This document shows positions 13,454 to 13,656 of a DNA stretch of 13,656 bases, one piece after another. The DNA comes from CAWACC01 sp964390695. GTDB lineage: Bacteria; Chlamydiota; Chlamydiia; Chlamydiales; Parachlamydiaceae. The notes beneath the pieces are model-generated. The model was not told the origin of the DNA. It was given only the letters and a program-made list of their open reading frames with translations, and searched no databases. Within the stretch, counting starts at the first letter, position 1. Each line of letters opens with the position of its first letter. Position numbers and translations under genes: made by a program. The stretch is taken from positions 1 to 13,656 of the forward strand of contig CAYMKI010000083.1 in assembly GCA_964390695.1 (NCBI GenBank), given 5' to 3'.

Positions 13454-13656
13454 TTATCGAGGCAGACTCTTCATGTCTTCTCGATACTGCGATTTGTAGA
13501 CATGACCATCACTTTTGGAAATCTGCTCATCCTCCGACGTCTGATCGTGGGAAGTACACGCAGTATCCGGATGGATAATTTCAGGTAAAGTGCACCCATC
13601 CAGTGATTCTTCATGTCTAACATTTGGCATAGCACGGCCTTGCGCAATGGTTGCTT
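13454..13656 (-). CDS. C-terminal fragment of an unidentified (probably phage structural) protein
   Basis: An open frame enters from the right edge and ends at TAA 13456-13454, giving 66 residues. The fragment is hydrophilic and acidic (SLDGCTLPEIIHPDTACTS, then DQTSEDEQISKSDGHVYKSQ) and ends YREDMKSLPR. It has no domain I can name. Its place just before the conserved 91-aa protein, on the same strand and 37 nt away, makes a head- or connector-type structural protein likely. The low-complexity acidic tail fits the C-terminus of such a protein, as inference only. Confidence 0.6.
   Translation of the reverse strand, partial: ATIAQGRAMPNVRHEESLDGCTLPEIIHPDTACTSHDQTSEDEQISKSDGHVYKSQYREDMKSLPR

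Noticed and set aside
1..13656. CRISPR array, tRNA, rRNA or insertion sequence
   Set aside because: No regularly spaced repeats, cloverleaf-like segment with CCA end, ribosomal sequence or transposase-like reading frame was seen on either strand.

Overview
The window looks like a prophage, or a phage-derived element, in an AT-rich bacterial genome, interrupted by a block of bacterial cargo genes on the opposite strand. The host is probably a Parachlamydia-like (environmental chlamydial) amoeba symbiont. That assignment rests on the overall AT-rich composition, my recollection of the large serine-hydrolase N-terminus as a parachlamydial type, a long poly-C tract (poly-C contingency tracts are known in Chlamydiae) and a sigma-54-type promoter (chlamydiae encode RpoN). 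Another amoeba-associated bacterium such as Legionella cannot be excluded from sequence alone.

Minus strand, right end (13656 to 12167): the C-terminus of an unidentified protein, a 91-aa structural-type phage protein, a 233-aa tail-fibre-like protein and a small 82-aa protein, packed head to tail with Shine-Dalgarno (SD) sites overlapping upstream stops.

Plus strand, centre (6535 to 12163): a GNAT acetyltransferase; a leader with palindromes, a 19-aa ORF and a C19 tract; a probable Fe(II)/2-oxoglutarate dioxygenase; a guanidinoacetate-methyltransferase-like SAM methyltransferase; an 869-aa beta-lactamase-family protein behind a textbook -24/-12 promoter; and a small phage-type protein. The oxygenase and methyltransferase form one apparent operon whose translation appears to depend on the C-tract length.

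Minus strand, left (6275 to 1): a beta-helix tailspike-like protein split by a 10-N assembly gap, a tight run of small tail-associated proteins including two paralogues, a 409-aa fibre-like protein and a 96-aa protein. Then come packaging and DNA-modification genes: a DUF1064 nuclease-like protein, a ParB-methyltransferase fusion and a terminase-small-subunit-like helix-turn-helix protein running off the left edge. A 31-bp imperfect direct repeat brackets the 2353-6275 tail module.

The most interesting part is 7186-9255: a structured, potentially phase-variable leader driving a dioxygenase/methyltransferase pair of unknown substrate, followed by the sigma-54-type promoter. No gene-free stretch exceeds 300 bases. 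The longest are 2067-2352 (repeat copy and a hairpin), 6276-6534 (second repeat copy) and 7114-7335 (leader described below).
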